Positions 29,938 through 38,582 of a DNA stretch of 64,000 nt are shown here, piece by piece. The translations under genes were made by a program, and so were the position numbers. The notes beneath the pieces are model-generated. The model had not been told where the DNA came from. It saw only the letters and a program-made list of their open reading frames with translations, and ran no database searches. Position 1 is the first letter of the stretch. Each line of letters begins with the position of its first letter. The stretch is from Streptomyces lasiicapitis (lineage in GTDB: Bacteria > Actinomycetota > Actinomycetes > Streptomycetales > Streptomycetaceae): NCBI RefSeq assembly GCF_014646335.1, contig NZ_BMNG01000014.1, forward strand, positions 186,001-250,000, in the 5' to 3' direction.

Positions 29938-30306
29938 GTGATCCAGCAGGAGTCGCGACTTCGCGTCGCCGACAACACGGGTGCGAAGGAAATTCTCACC
30001 ATTCGTGTTCTCGGTGGCTCGGGTCGCCGCTACGCGGGCATCGGTGACGTCATCGTCGCCACCGTCAAGGACGCGATCCCCGGTGGCAACGTGAAGAAGG
30101 GTGACGTCGTCAAGGCGGTCATCGTTCGCACCGTCAAGGAGCGCCGCCGTCCGGACGGCTCGTACATCCGCTTCGACGAGAACGCCGCCGTCATTCTGAA
30201 GAACGACGGCGACCCTCGCGGCACCCGTATCTTCGGCCCGGTCGGCCGTGAGCTGCGCGAGAAGAAGTTCATGAAGATCATCTCGCTCGCGCCGGAGGTG
30301 CTGTAA
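29938..30306 (+). CDS. rplN: 50S ribosomal protein L14
   Basis: Intersubunit-bridge protein next to L19; also binding site of RsfS. 122 residues from the GTG at 29938 (MIQQESRLRVADNTGAKE), preceded by AGGAG. Contains GRRYAGIGDVIVATVKDAIP and EKKFMKIISLAPEVL. First gene of the spc block. Confidence 0.98.
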   Translation: MIQQESRLRVADNTGAKEILTIRVLGGSGRRYAGIGDVIVATVKDAIPGGNVKKGDVVKAVIVRTVKERRRPDGSYIRFDENAAVILKNDGDPRGTRIFGPVGRELREKKFMKIISLAPEVL

Positions 30307-30308
30307 GC

Positions 30309-30632
30309 ATGAAGATCAAGAAGGGCGACCTGGTCCAGGTCATCACCGGTAAGGACAAGGGCAAGCAGGGCAAGGTCATTGCCGCTTACCCGCGCGAGGA
30401 GCGCGTCCTGGTCGAGGGTGTCAACCGGGTCAAGAAGCACACGAAGGCCGGTCCGACCGCCAGCGGTTCGCAGGCCGGCGGCATCGTGACCACCGAAGCC
30501 CCTGTTCACGTGAGCAACGTTCAGCTCGTCGTGGAGAAGGACGGCAACAAGGTCGTCACGCGTGTCGGTTTCCGCTTCGACGAAGACGGCAACAAGATCC
30601 GCGTTGCCAAGCGGACGGGTGAGGACATCTGA
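30309..30632 (+). CDS. rplX: 50S ribosomal protein L24
   Basis: Assembly-initiating 23S-binding protein with a KOW motif at the N-terminus (KIKKGDLVQVITGKDKGKQG). 107 residues. Starts 2 nt after rplN and its TGA overlaps the rplE ATG. Confidence 0.98.
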   Translation: MKIKKGDLVQVITGKDKGKQGKVIAAYPREERVLVEGVNRVKKHTKAGPTASGSQAGGIVTTEAPVHVSNVQLVVEKDGNKVVTRVGFRFDEDGNKIRVAKRTGEDI

Positions 30633-31189
30633 TGACGACCACCACCACTCCGCGCTTGAAGACGAAGTACCGCGAGGAGATCACGGGCAAGCTGCAGGAG
30701 GAGTTCTCGTACGAGAACGTCATGCAGATCCCCGGTCTCGTCAAGATCGTGGTGAACATGGGTGTCGGCGACGCCGCCCGTGACTCCAAGCTCATGGACG
30801 GTGCCGTCCGTGACCTGACCACGATCACCGGTCAGAAGCCGGCCATCACCAAGGCCCGGAAGTCCATCGCGCAGTTCAAGCTGCGTGAGGGTCAGCCGAT
30901 CGGTGCCCACGTCACGCTCCGTGGCGACCGCATGTGGGAGTTCCTGGACCGCACCCTGTCGCTCGCGCTGCCGCGCATCCGCGACTTCCGCGGTCTGTCC
31001 CCCAAGCAGTTCGACGGCCGTGGCAACTACACCTTCGGTCTCACGGAGCAGGTCATGTTCCACGAGATCGACCAGGACAAGATCGACCGTGTCCGGGGTA
31101 TGGACATCACCGTGGTCACCACGGCGACCAACGACGCTGAGGGCCGGGCGCTCCTTCGTCACCTCGGCTTCCCGTTCAAGGAGGCGTAA
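30632..31189 (+). CDS. rplE: 50S ribosomal protein L5
   Basis: Binds 5S rRNA and contacts P-site tRNA. 185 residues with PRLKTKYREEI, NMGVGDAARDSK, RGLSPKQFDGRGNYTFG and the C-terminal VTTATNDAEGRALLRHLGFP. ATG overlaps the rplX stop by one base. Confidence 0.99.
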   Translation: MTTTTTPRLKTKYREEITGKLQEEFSYENVMQIPGLVKIVVNMGVGDAARDSKLMDGAVRDLTTITGQKPAITKARKSIAQFKLREGQPIGAHVTLRGDRMWEFLDRTLSLALPRIRDFRGLSPKQFDGRGNYTFGLTEQVMFHEIDQDKIDRVRGMDITVVTTATNDAEGRALLRHLGFPFKEA

Positions 31190-31194
31190 GCGAG

Positions 31195-31380
31195 ATGGCG
31201 AAGAAGGCTCTGATTGCCAAGGCTGCTCGTAAGCCCAAGTTCGGTGTGCGTGCGTACACCCGCTGCCAGCGCTGCGGCCGTCCGCACTCCGTGTACCGCA
31301 AGTTCGGCCTGTGCCGCGTGTGCCTTCGTGAGATGGCTCACCGTGGCGAGCTGCCGGGCGTGACCAAGAGCTCCTGGTAA
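31195..31380 (+). CDS. rpsN: 30S ribosomal protein S14, zinc-binding type Z
   Basis: 61-residue short S14 with a Cys4 zinc site (RCQRCGRPHSVYRKFGLCRVC). Streptomyces usually also carry a zinc-free S14 paralogue under Zur control elsewhere, so this copy is the zinc-replete form. Follows rplE by 5 nt. Confidence 0.98.
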   Translation: MAKKALIAKAARKPKFGVRAYTRCQRCGRPHSVYRKFGLCRVCLREMAHRGELPGVTKSSW

Positions 31381-31605
31381 CTCCCTTCTGTCCTTAGGAC
31401 ATTGGGGATTACCAGAGGCTCTCGGTAAGCAATGAGGTTGGTGGGTGGCCCACCGCACATGCCTTAGGCTTGTGTGGTTGGGCGCCTGCCGCCCTCGTAC
31501 GACTTACTACGCCGTAGGTCCCCGCACCGCACCCGTCCCGCCTCTGAGTGGGGAGAGGGATGGCGCATACAGGAAACCCCGGCGAGAGAGGCCGAAGGCC
31601 AATTC
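31381..31605 (+). other. 225-bp gap between rpsN and rpsH
   Basis: No gene. Contains the short palindrome TGTCC-TTA-GGACA (about 31389-31401) and several G-rich runs; AGGCCGAAGGCC lies just before the rpsH start. I see no good promoter or U-tract. It could be an S8-binding regulatory site, as S8 represses the spc operon in E. coli, but no S8-site match was established. Confidence 0.4.
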
Positions 31606-32004
31606 ATGACCATGACTGATCCGATCGCAGACATGCTTACGCGTCTGCGGAACGCGAACTCGGCGTACCACGACTCCGTGGCGATGCCGCACAGCAAGAT
31701 CAAGTCGCACATCGCGGAGATCCTCCAGCAGGAGGGCTTCATCACGGGCTGGAAGGTCGAGGACGCCGAGGTCGGCAAGAACCTCGTTCTCGAGCTCAAG
31801 TTCGGTCCGAACCGTGAGCGCTCCATCGCGGGCATCAAGCGGATCTCGAAGCCGGGTCTGCGCGTGTACGCGAAGTCCACCAACCTGCCGAAGGTGCTCG
31901 GCGGCCTGGGCGTGGCGATCATCTCCACGTCGCACGGTCTGCTCACCGGCCAGCAGGCGGGCAAGAAGGGCGTGGGTGGGGAAGTCCTCGCCTACGTCTG
32001 GTAG
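31606..32004 (+). CDS. rpsH: 30S ribosomal protein S8
   Basis: Binds helix 21 of 16S rRNA and is the spc-operon repressor in E. coli. 132 residues from ATG 31606 (MTMTDPIADMLTRLRNAN), ending LGGEVLAYVW-like (GVGGEVLAYVW). ATG 31612 is an alternative two codons later. Confidence 0.98.
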   Translation: MTMTDPIADMLTRLRNANSAYHDSVAMPHSKIKSHIAEILQQEGFITGWKVEDAEVGKNLVLELKFGPNRERSIAGIKRISKPGLRVYAKSTNLPKVLGGLGVAIISTSHGLLTGQQAGKKGVGGEVLAYVW

Positions 32005-32028
32005 CGGAAGGGAACGGAGGAAACAGCT

Positions 32029-32568
32029 ATGTCGCGTATTGGCAAGCTCCCCATCACGGTTCCCGCCGGCGTGGACGTCACCATCGACGGCCAGACGGTC
32101 ACGGTCAAGGGCTCTAAGGGCACCCTGACCCACACCGTCGTGGCGCCGATCGAGATCGCCAAGGGTGAGGACGGCGTCCTGAACGTCACCCGCCCCAACG
32201 ACGAGCGTCAGAACAAGGCCCTGCACGGCCTGTCCCGCACGCTGGTGGCGAACATGATCACCGGCGTGACCACGGGTTACGTGAAGAAGCTCGAGATCAG
32301 CGGTGTCGGTTACCGCGTCCTGGCGAAGGGCTCCAACCTGGAGTTCTCGCTCGGCTACAGCCACCCGATCCTGGTCGAGGCGCCCGAGGGCATCTCGTTC
32401 AAGGTCGAATCGGCGACCAAGTTCTCGGTCGAGGGCATCGACAAGCAGAAGGTCGGCGAGGTTGCGGCCAACATCCGCAAGCTGCGCAAGCCTGACCCGT
32501 ACAAGGCCAAGGGCGTCAAGTACGAAGGCGAAGTCATCCGCCGCAAGGTCGGAAAGGCGGGTAAGTAA
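32029..32568 (+). CDS. rplF: 50S ribosomal protein L6
   Basis: Located near the sarcin-ricin loop. 179 residues: two tandem alpha/beta domains, MSRIGKLPITVPAGVDV at the start and the family signature KPDPYKAKGVKYEGEVIRRK at the end. GGAGGAAA before the ATG. Confidence 0.99.
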   Translation: MSRIGKLPITVPAGVDVTIDGQTVTVKGSKGTLTHTVVAPIEIAKGEDGVLNVTRPNDERQNKALHGLSRTLVANMITGVTTGYVKKLEISGVGYRVLAKGSNLEFSLGYSHPILVEAPEGISFKVESATKFSVEGIDKQKVGEVAANIRKLRKPDPYKAKGVKYEGEVIRRKVGKAGK

Positions 32569-32571
32569 GCC

Positions 32572-32955
32572 ATGGCATACGGTGTCAAGATTGCTAAGGG
32601 CGACGCTTACAAGCGTGCTGCCATCAAGCGCCGTCACATTCGTATCCGGAAGCACATCTCCGGTACGGCCGAGCGTCCGCGCCTGGTCGTGACGCGCTCC
32701 AACCGCAACATCGTCGCCCAGGTCATCGACGACGTGAAGGGTCACACCCTCGCGTCGGCGTCCACCCTGGACACGACGATCCGTGGTGGCGAGGGCGACA
32801 AGTCGGCACAGGCCAAGCAGGTCGGCGCCCTGGTCGCCGAGCGCGCCAAGGCCGCCGGTGTCGAGGCTGTCGTATTCGACCGTGGTGGTAACCAGTACGC
32901 CGGGCGCATCGCCGCCCTGGCGGACGCCGCCCGCGAAGCCGGGCTCAAGTTCTGA
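32572..32955 (+). CDS. rplR: 50S ribosomal protein L18
   Basis: 5S rRNA-binding central-protuberance protein. 127 residues with RIRKHISGTAERPRLVVTRS and the C-terminal VVFDRGGNQYAGRIAALADA. Starts 3 nt after the rplF stop. Confidence 0.99.
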   Translation: MAYGVKIAKGDAYKRAAIKRRHIRIRKHISGTAERPRLVVTRSNRNIVAQVIDDVKGHTLASASTLDTTIRGGEGDKSAQAKQVGALVAERAKAAGVEAVVFDRGGNQYAGRIAALADAAREAGLKF

Positions 32956-32993
32956 GCCGCTTCCGTAGCTAGCGGAAAGAGAGAGGTAATCCA

Positions 32994-33599
32994 ATGGCTG
33001 GACCCCAGCGCCGTGGAAGCGGTGCCGGTGGCGGCGAGCGGCGGGACCGGAAGGGCCGTGACGGCGGCGCAGCTGCCGCCGAGAAGACCGCGTACGTTGA
33101 GCGCGTTGTCGCGATCAACCGCGTCGCCAAGGTTGTGAAGGGTGGTCGTCGCTTCAGCTTCACTGCGCTCGTCGTAGTGGGCGATGGTGACGGCACCGTC
33201 GGTGTCGGTTACGGCAAGGCCAAGGAGGTGCCGGCCGCCATCGCCAAGGGTGTTGAGGAGGCCAAGAAGCACTTCTTCAAGGTCCCCCGTATCCAGGGCA
33301 CCATCCCGCACCCGATCACGGGCGAGAAGGCCGCGGGCGTCGTCCTGCTCAAGCCTGCTTCCCCCGGTACCGGCGTTATCGCCGGTGGCCCGGTGCGTGC
33401 TGTCCTGGAGTGCGCCGGCGTTCACGACATCCTGTCGAAGTCGCTCGGCTCGTCCAACGCGATCAACATCGTGCACGCGACCGTGGCGGCCCTCAAGGGC
33501 CTGCAGCGTCCCGAGGAGATCGCGGCTCGCCGTGGTCTGCCGCTCGAGGACGTCGCCCCCGCGGCTCTCCTGCGTGCACGTGCGGGAGCGGGTGCGTAA
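32994..33599 (+). CDS. rpsE: 30S ribosomal protein S5
   Basis: mRNA-entry and decoding-fidelity protein; spectinomycin resistance maps to its N-terminal loop. 201 residues, with an Arg/Gly/Asp-rich N-terminal extension (about 38 residues) before VERVVAINRVAKVVKGGRRF. The C-terminal domain has GVHDILSKSLGSSNAINIV. No obvious spectinomycin-type change is seen. Confidence 0.98.
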   Translation: MAGPQRRGSGAGGGERRDRKGRDGGAAAAEKTAYVERVVAINRVAKVVKGGRRFSFTALVVVGDGDGTVGVGYGKAKEVPAAIAKGVEEAKKHFFKVPRIQGTIPHPITGEKAAGVVLLKPASPGTGVIAGGPVRAVLECAGVHDILSKSLGSSNAINIVHATVAALKGLQRPEEIAARRGLPLEDVAPAALLRARAGAGA

Positions 33600-33601
33600 T
33601 C

Positions 33602-33784
33602 ATGGCTCAGCTCAAGATCACGCAGACGAAGTCGTACATCGGCAGCAAGCAGAACCACCGCGACACCCTGCGCTCCCTTGGTCTCAAGGGCATCAACACG
33701 CAGGTCGTCAAGGAGGATCGTCCCGAGTTCCGCGGCATGGTGCACACCGTCCGCCACCTCGTGACGGTCGAGGAGGTCGACTGA
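33602..33784 (+). CDS. rpmD: 50S ribosomal protein L30
   Basis: 60-residue small subunit protein of the 50S particle, MAQLKITQTKSYIGSKQNHR followed by DTLRSLGLKGINTQVVK. ATG at 33602 begins 2 nt after the rpsE stop. Confidence 0.98.
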   Translation: MAQLKITQTKSYIGSKQNHRDTLRSLGLKGINTQVVKEDRPEFRGMVHTVRHLVTVEEVD

Positions 33785-33786
33785 TC

Positions 33787-34242
33787 ATGGCGGAGAACAA
33801 CCCGCTCAAGATCCACAACCTCCGTCCCGCCCCCGGCGCCAAGACCGCGAAGACCCGTGTCGGTCGTGGTGAGGCGTCGAAGGGTAAGACGGCCGGTCGT
33901 GGTACCAAGGGCACCAAGGCCCGTTACCAGGTTCCGGAGCGCTTCGAGGGCGGGCAGATGCCCCTCCACATGCGTCTCCCGAAGCTGAAGGGCTTCAAGA
34001 ACCCGTTCAAGACCGAGTTCCAGGTCGTCAACCTGGACAAGCTCGTCGCCCTCTACCCCGAGGGTGGCGAGGTCACGGTGGCCGATCTGGTCGCCAAGGG
34101 CGCCGTTCGCAAGAACAGCCTTGTCAAGGTCCTCGGCCAGGGTGAGGTCACCGTGGCGCTGCAGGTGACGGTTGACGCCGTCTCCGGCTCCGCCAAGGAG
34201 AAGATCACCGCCGCCGGCGGTACCGTCACCGAGCTCGTCTGA
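33787..34242 (+). CDS. rplO: 50S ribosomal protein L15
   Basis: Late assembly protein. 151 residues: Gly/Lys-rich unstructured N-terminal half (GRGEASKGKTAGRGTKGTKA) threading into rRNA and a globular C-terminal half ending GGTVTELV. Last gene before a strong terminator, so secY has a separate promoter here. Confidence 0.98.
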   Translation: MAENNPLKIHNLRPAPGAKTAKTRVGRGEASKGKTAGRGTKGTKARYQVPERFEGGQMPLHMRLPKLKGFKNPFKTEFQVVNLDKLVALYPEGGEVTVADLVAKGAVRKNSLVKVLGQGEVTVALQVTVDAVSGSAKEKITAAGGTVTELV

Positions 34243-34278
34243 ATTTCCCAGGCGTCTCGATGACTTGAGCGATCCCGA

Positions 34279-34313
34279 CCGGGGATGCCCCACAAAAGGG
34301 GCATCCCCGGTTG
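34279..34313 (+). terminator. Terminator between rplO and secY
   Basis: 13-bp perfect stem CCGGGGATGCCCC (34279-34291) with 34298-34310, loop ACAAAA, then TTGG. 36 bp past rplO; it should end the S10-spc transcript. Confidence 0.85.
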
Positions 34314-34477
34314 GTCGTTCCAAGGGGGGCACGGTCGCCGGTAAGGTGGCGTGCACTGTTAACTTTCCGCGCGGTCTGTCCTCGCGACAGGGCGTGCGGT
34401 CTTGCCTGTTACGTACTTATCCGTCGGACTCACCACCGTCACCTCTACGCAGTAGCGCGGGGGTCGCAGGAGGCACC

Positions 34478-35791
34478 GTGCTCACCGCGTTCGCCCGGGC
34501 GTTCAAGACGCCCGACCTGCGCAAGAAGCTGCTCTTCACGCTCGGCATCATCGTGATCTACCGGCTCGGGACACACATCCCGATCCCCGGGGTCGACTAC
34601 ACGAATGTCCAGAAGTGCATTGACCAGGCGAACGCCAACCAGGGCCTGTTCGGTCTGGTCAACATGTTCAGCGGTGGCGCACTGCTGCAGATCACGATCT
34701 TCGCGCTCGGGATCATGCCGTACATCACCGCGAGCATCATTCTGCAGCTCCTGACCGTGGTGATCCCGCGCCTGGAAGCCCTCAAGAAGGAGGGCCAGGC
34801 CGGCACGGCCAAGATCACGCAGTACACGCGTTATCTGACCATCGCGCTCGCGATCCTGCAGGGCACCGGTCTGGTCGCCACCGCGCGCACCGGCACGCTG
34901 TTCAGCGGCTGCTCGGTCGCCTCGGAGATCGTGCCCGACCAGACGATCTTCGTGACCATCACCATGGTCGTCACCATGACCGCGGGAACGGCCTGTGTGA
35001 TGTGGCTCGGTGAGCTCATCACCGACCGCGGCATCGGCAACGGCATGTCGATCCTGATGTTCATCTCGATCGCCGCCACCTTCCCCGCCGCCCTGTGGGG
35101 CATCAAGAAGCAGGGTGACCTGGCGGGCGGCTGGATCGAGTTCGGCACCGTGATCCTGGTCGGTCTGTTCATGGTCGGCCTGGTCGTCTTCGTCGAGCAG
35201 GCCCAGCGCCGCATCCCGGTCCAGTACGCGAAGCGAATGATCGGCCGCCGGTCCTACGGGGGTACGTCGACGTACATCCCCCTGAAGGTCAATCAGGCGG
35301 GCATCATCCCTGTGATCTTCGCCTCTTCGCTGCTCTACATTCCCGCGCTGGTGGCCCAGTTCGCGGGTGGGCAGTCCAGCTGGAAGACCTGGATCGAGCA
35401 GAACCTGACCAAGGGTGACCACCCGATTTACATCGTCACCTACTTCGTCCTGATCGTTTTCTTCGCCTTCTTCTACGTGGCGATCTCCTTCAACCCGGAG
35501 GAAGTCGCGGACAACATGAAGAAGTATGGTGGCTTCATCCCGGGCATCCGGGCTGGCCGCCCGACCGCTGAGTACTTGAGCTACGTACTCAACAGGATCA
35601 CGTGGCCGGGCTCGCTGTATCTGGGTCTGATCGCTCTTGTGCCAACGATGGCGTTGGTGGGCTTCGGGGCCAACCAGAACTTCCCGTTCGGCGGGACGAG
35701 CATCCTGATCATCGTGGGTGTGGGTCTGGAGACCGTGAAGCAGATCGAGAGCCAGCTCCAGCAGCGCAATTACGAAGGGTTCCTCCGCTGA
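34478..35791 (+). CDS. secY: Preprotein translocase subunit SecY
   Basis: Channel of the Sec translocon, ten membrane helices. 437 residues from the GTG at 34478 with AGGAGG 6 nt upstream (MLTAFARAFKTPDLRKKLLF). Motifs: IPIPGVDY after helix 1, the plug region NMFSGGALLQITIFALGIMP, ITDRGIGNGMSILMF, and the cytoplasmic loop GGFIPGIRAGRPTAEYL. Partner SecE is encoded at 3515. Its TGA overlaps the adk ATG, so the two are co-translated. Confidence 0.98.
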   Translation: MLTAFARAFKTPDLRKKLLFTLGIIVIYRLGTHIPIPGVDYTNVQKCIDQANANQGLFGLVNMFSGGALLQITIFALGIMPYITASIILQLLTVVIPRLEALKKEGQAGTAKITQYTRYLTIALAILQGTGLVATARTGTLFSGCSVASEIVPDQTIFVTITMVVTMTAGTACVMWLGELITDRGIGNGMSILMFISIAATFPAALWGIKKQGDLAGGWIEFGTVILVGLFMVGLVVFVEQAQRRIPVQYAKRMIGRRSYGGTSTYIPLKVNQAGIIPVIFASSLLYIPALVAQFAGGQSSWKTWIEQNLTKGDHPIYIVTYFVLIVFFAFFYVAISFNPEEVADNMKKYGGFIPGIRAGRPTAEYLSYVLNRITWPGSLYLGLIALVPTMALVGFGANQNFPFGGTSILIIVGVGLETVKQIESQLQQRNYEGFLR

Positions 35792-36444
35792 TGCGAATCG
35801 TCCTCGTCGGGCCGCCCGGTGCCGGCAAGGGAACGCAGGCCGCGTTCCTTGCCAAGAACCTGTCGATCCCGCACATCTCCACGGGCGACCTCTTCAGGGC
35901 CAACATCAGCCAGCAGACCGAGCTGGGCAAGCTGGCCAAGTCCTACATGGATGCCGGAAACCTGGTCCCCGACGAGGTCACCATCGGGATGGCCAAGGAC
36001 CGCATGGAGCAGCCCGACGCGGAGAACGGTTTCCTCCTCGACGGCTTCCCGCGCAATGTGTCGCAGGCCGAGGCGCTCGACGAGATGCTGAAGACCGAGG
36101 GCATGAAGCTGGACGGCGTCCTGGACCTCGAGGTCCCCGAGGACGAGGTCGTCAAGCGCATCGCGGGCCGGCGCATCTGCCGCAAGGACTCCAGCCACGT
36201 CTTCCACGTGACGTACAGCAAGCCGAAGACGGACGGCGTCTGCGACGTGTGCGGCGGCGAGCTGTACCAGCGCGAGGACGACTCCGAGGACACCGTCCGC
36301 AAGCGGCTCGAGGTCTACCACACGCAGACCGAGCCGATCATCGACTACTACAAGGCCCAGGGCCTGGTCGTGACGATCTCGGCCCTCGGCAAGGTGGACG
36401 AGGTCACGAAGCGCGCGATGGCAGCCCTTCAGGGCGACGCGTAG
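35791..36444 (+). CDS. adk: Adenylate kinase
   Basis: Interconverts ATP+AMP and 2 ADP in the cytoplasm. 217 residues: P-loop GPPGAGKGTQAA, AMP site STGDLFR, LLDGFPRNVSQAE, and a long LID domain carrying C130, C151 and C154. The usual fourth zinc ligand position is Asp133 (CRKD), so a Cys3-Asp site is likely. Overlaps secY by one base; typical secY-adk-map order. Confidence 0.98.
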   Translation: MRIVLVGPPGAGKGTQAAFLAKNLSIPHISTGDLFRANISQQTELGKLAKSYMDAGNLVPDEVTIGMAKDRMEQPDAENGFLLDGFPRNVSQAEALDEMLKTEGMKLDGVLDLEVPEDEVVKRIAGRRICRKDSSHVFHVTYSKPKTDGVCDVCGGELYQREDDSEDTVRKRLEVYHTQTEPIIDYYKAQGLVVTISALGKVDEVTKRAMAALQGDA

Positions 36445-36542
36445 TCATCAGTACGTCGCTTCGGCCGCGGTGCCCGTCCTGGGCGCCGCGGCCGTAGTGT
36501 TGTGTACCCAACGGTTGTAGGAAGACGGAGAGCGGAAGCCCG

Positions 36543-37379
36543 ATGGTGCAGATCAAGACTCCCGAGCAGATCGCCAAGATGCGGGCGGCGGGGCTTGTCG
36601 TGGCCGCCATGCACAAGGCCACGCGTGAGGCGGCCGTGCCGGGTGCCACCACGAAGGACCTCGACGACGTGGCCCGCAAGGTGCTCGCCGAGCACGACGC
36701 CAAGCCGAACTTCCTCGGGTACGGCGGCTTCCCCGCGACCATCTGCACCTCCAAGAACGAGGTCGTCGTCCACGGCATCCCGAGCGAGGACGTGGTCCTC
36801 CAGGACGGCGACATCATCTCGATCGACGCCGGCGCGATCATCGACGGCTGGCACGGCGACGCGGCGTACACGGCCTTCGTGGGCAGTGGTCACGCCCCGG
36901 AGCTGATCGAGCTCTCCCGGGTGACCGAGGAGTCGATGTGGGCCGGGATCGCGGCCATGAAGCTGGGGAACCGGCTCGTCGACATCTCCCGCGCCATCGA
37001 GACGTACATCCGCCGCCAGCCCCGCCCGGCCCGCGGCAAGTACGGGATCATCGAGGACTACGGCGGCCACGGCATCGGCACCGAGATGCACATGGACCCG
37101 CACCTGCTGAACTACGTGGAGCGCCGCCGCGGCCGCGGCCCCAAGCTGGTGCCCGGCATCTGCCTCGCCATCGAGCCGATGGTGTCCCTCGGCACCGCGA
37201 AGACCGAGGTCCTCGAGGACGACTGGACGGTCATCACGACGGACGGCACCTGGTCCTCGCACTGGGAGCACTCCATCGCCCTGACCGAGGAGGGCCCCCT
37301 GGTCCTCACCGCCCCCGACGGTGGCAAGGCGAAGCTGGCCGAGTACGGGATCACGGCGGCGCCCGATCCGCTGGGCTGA
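36543..37379 (+). CDS. map: Methionine aminopeptidase, type I
   Basis: Removes the initiator Met co-translationally. 278 residues with all five metal ligands of the pita-bread fold: two Asp in SIDAGAIIDGWHGDAAYT, His in GGHGIGTE, Glu in CLAIEPM and Glu in HWEHSIAL. No N-terminal SH3-binding extension, so type Ia. The ATG at 36543 follows GGAGAGCGG. Second map genes are common in Streptomyces. Confidence 0.97.
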   Translation: MVQIKTPEQIAKMRAAGLVVAAMHKATREAAVPGATTKDLDDVARKVLAEHDAKPNFLGYGGFPATICTSKNEVVVHGIPSEDVVLQDGDIISIDAGAIIDGWHGDAAYTAFVGSGHAPELIELSRVTEESMWAGIAAMKLGNRLVDISRAIETYIRRQPRPARGKYGIIEDYGGHGIGTEMHMDPHLLNYVERRRGRGPKLVPGICLAIEPMVSLGTAKTEVLEDDWTVITTDGTWSSHWEHSIALTEEGPLVLTAPDGGKAKLAEYGITAAPDPLG

Positions 37380-37465
37380 GTCGTAGGGTCCCTGACCGCG
37401 CAGTTGCTTAAGGATCTTCGTTGCCGGGCAGTCATACCCGATTCGTCTTTCCGAGTGCACTGACG

Positions 37466-37471
37466 TAGACT
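37466..37471 (+). promoter_or_regulatory. Candidate -10 for infA
   Basis: TAGACT at 37466-37471, 79 nt before the infA start; the -35 region (TTCGTC at 37442-37447, 18-bp spacer) is poor. Supports an infA-rpmJ-rpsM-rpsK-rpoA unit that starts in the 171-bp gap after map. Confidence 0.4.
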
Positions 37472-37550
37472 GACGCGTCGGCTCTCGTGCATTCGCATGT
37501 CTGCGTAACGTCGCGGAGTCGATCAAGGTAGTCGATTCGAAGGGCGAAGC

Positions 37551-37772
37551 GTGGCCAAGAAGCAAGGTGCCATCGAGATCGAAGGCACTGTCGTCGAGTC
37601 TCTTCCGAACGCCATGTTCAAGGTGGAGCTCCAGAACGGCCACCAGGTCCTGGCACACATCAGCGGCAAGATGCGCATGCACTACATCCGCATCCTCCCT
37701 GACGACCGGGTCGTGGTGGAGTTGTCTCCGTACGACCTGACGCGTGGCCGGATCGTCTACCGGTACAAGTAG
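37551..37772 (+). CDS. infA: Translation initiation factor IF-1
   Basis: OB-fold factor that occupies the 30S A site during initiation. 73 residues from the GTG at 37551, MAKKQGAIEIEGTVVESLPN then LAHISGKMRMHYIRILPDD. Standard size. GAAGGGCGAAG precedes it. Confidence 0.98.
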   Translation: MAKKQGAIEIEGTVVESLPNAMFKVELQNGHQVLAHISGKMRMHYIRILPDDRVVVELSPYDLTRGRIVYRYK

Positions 37773-37829
37773 ATCTTGCCCGCACCCCGCTCAGGCGAGG
37801 TGTTGGCACTGACCCGGAGAACCTCACAA

Positions 37830-37943
37830 ATGAAGGTCAAGCCGAGCGTCAAGAAGATCTGCGACAAGTGCAGGGTGATCCGCCGTCACGGCCGGGTCAT
37901 GATCATTTGCGACAACCCGCGCCACAAGCAGCGCCAGGGCTGA
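37830..37943 (+). CDS. rpmJ: 50S ribosomal protein L36 (zinc-binding type)
   Basis: 37 residues, starting MKVKPSVKKICDKCRVIRRH. Cys11, Cys14, Cys27 and a C-terminal His form the zinc site, so this is the C+ form. It is too short for most ORF cut-offs but the match to L36 is complete. CGGAGA lies upstream of the ATG. Between infA and rpsM as in most bacteria. Confidence 0.98.
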   Translation: MKVKPSVKKICDKCRVIRRHGRVMIICDNPRHKQRQG

Positions 37944-38038
37944 CGCACGTACTGCATTCGCAGATTTTCGCGCGACGCACGTAAAAGCACATATGCAGGA
38001 CCCGTCCCTCTTCAGATCCATTCGCAGGTAATGGAGGG

Positions 38039-38063
38039 CGACACCCCCGGTCGGAGGCCGGGG
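38039..38063 (+). promoter_or_regulatory. CGACAC-hairpin element in the rpsM leader
   Basis: CGACAC (38039-38044) followed at once by stem CCCCGG (38045-38050)/CCGGGG (38058-38063) with a 7-nt loop, 98 nt before the rpsM start. The stem sequence differs from the rpsL/rpsJ copies, so it is a weaker member. The same gap has a 10-bp direct repeat GACGCACGTA (37942-37951 and 37974-37983). Confidence 0.35.
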
Positions 38064-38136
38064 ACCCAGGATGTACCTCGTACGGCACCTGGGAGCGGTT
38101 CTGCTGAAGACCTCCGAGTATCAACAGGAGCCATGA

Positions 38137-38517
38137 ATGGCACGCGTTGAAGGCGTTGACCTCCCGCGCGACAAGCGCATCGAGGTCGCGCTCACGTATG
38201 TGTTCGGCATCGGCCGGACGCTGTCCCAGCAGACGCTGGACTCCACCGGTATCGACCGCAACACCCGCGTTCGCGACCTGTCCGAAGAGGACCTGGTCAA
38301 GATCCGCGAGTACGTGGACCAGAACGTCAAGACCGAGGGTGACCTCCGTCGCGAGATTCAGGCCGACATCCGCCGCAAGGTCGAGATCGGCTGCTACCAG
38401 GGCCTGCGTCACCGCCGTGGCCTGCCCGTCCGCGGTCAGCGCACCAGCACCAACGCCCGCACCCGCAAGGGCCCGCGTCGCGCCATCGCCGGTAAGAAGA
38501 AGCCGGGCAAGAAGTAG
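38137..38517 (+). CDS. rpsM: 30S ribosomal protein S13
   Basis: Head protein contacting P-site tRNA and the 50S subunit. 126 residues starting MARVEGVDLPRDKRIEVALT; C-terminal LRHRRGLPVRGQRTSTNART and a Lys-rich tail. AGGAG lies 9 nt before the ATG. Confidence 0.99.
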   Translation: MARVEGVDLPRDKRIEVALTYVFGIGRTLSQQTLDSTGIDRNTRVRDLSEEDLVKIREYVDQNVKTEGDLRREIQADIRRKVEIGCYQGLRHRRGLPVRGQRTSTNARTRKGPRRAIAGKKKPGKK

Positions 38518-38582
38518 TCCTCGCTCAGCGGTCTATCGACAGCTGTTGCTGCAGGACCGACCACCTCCCGTAGGAGATACAG

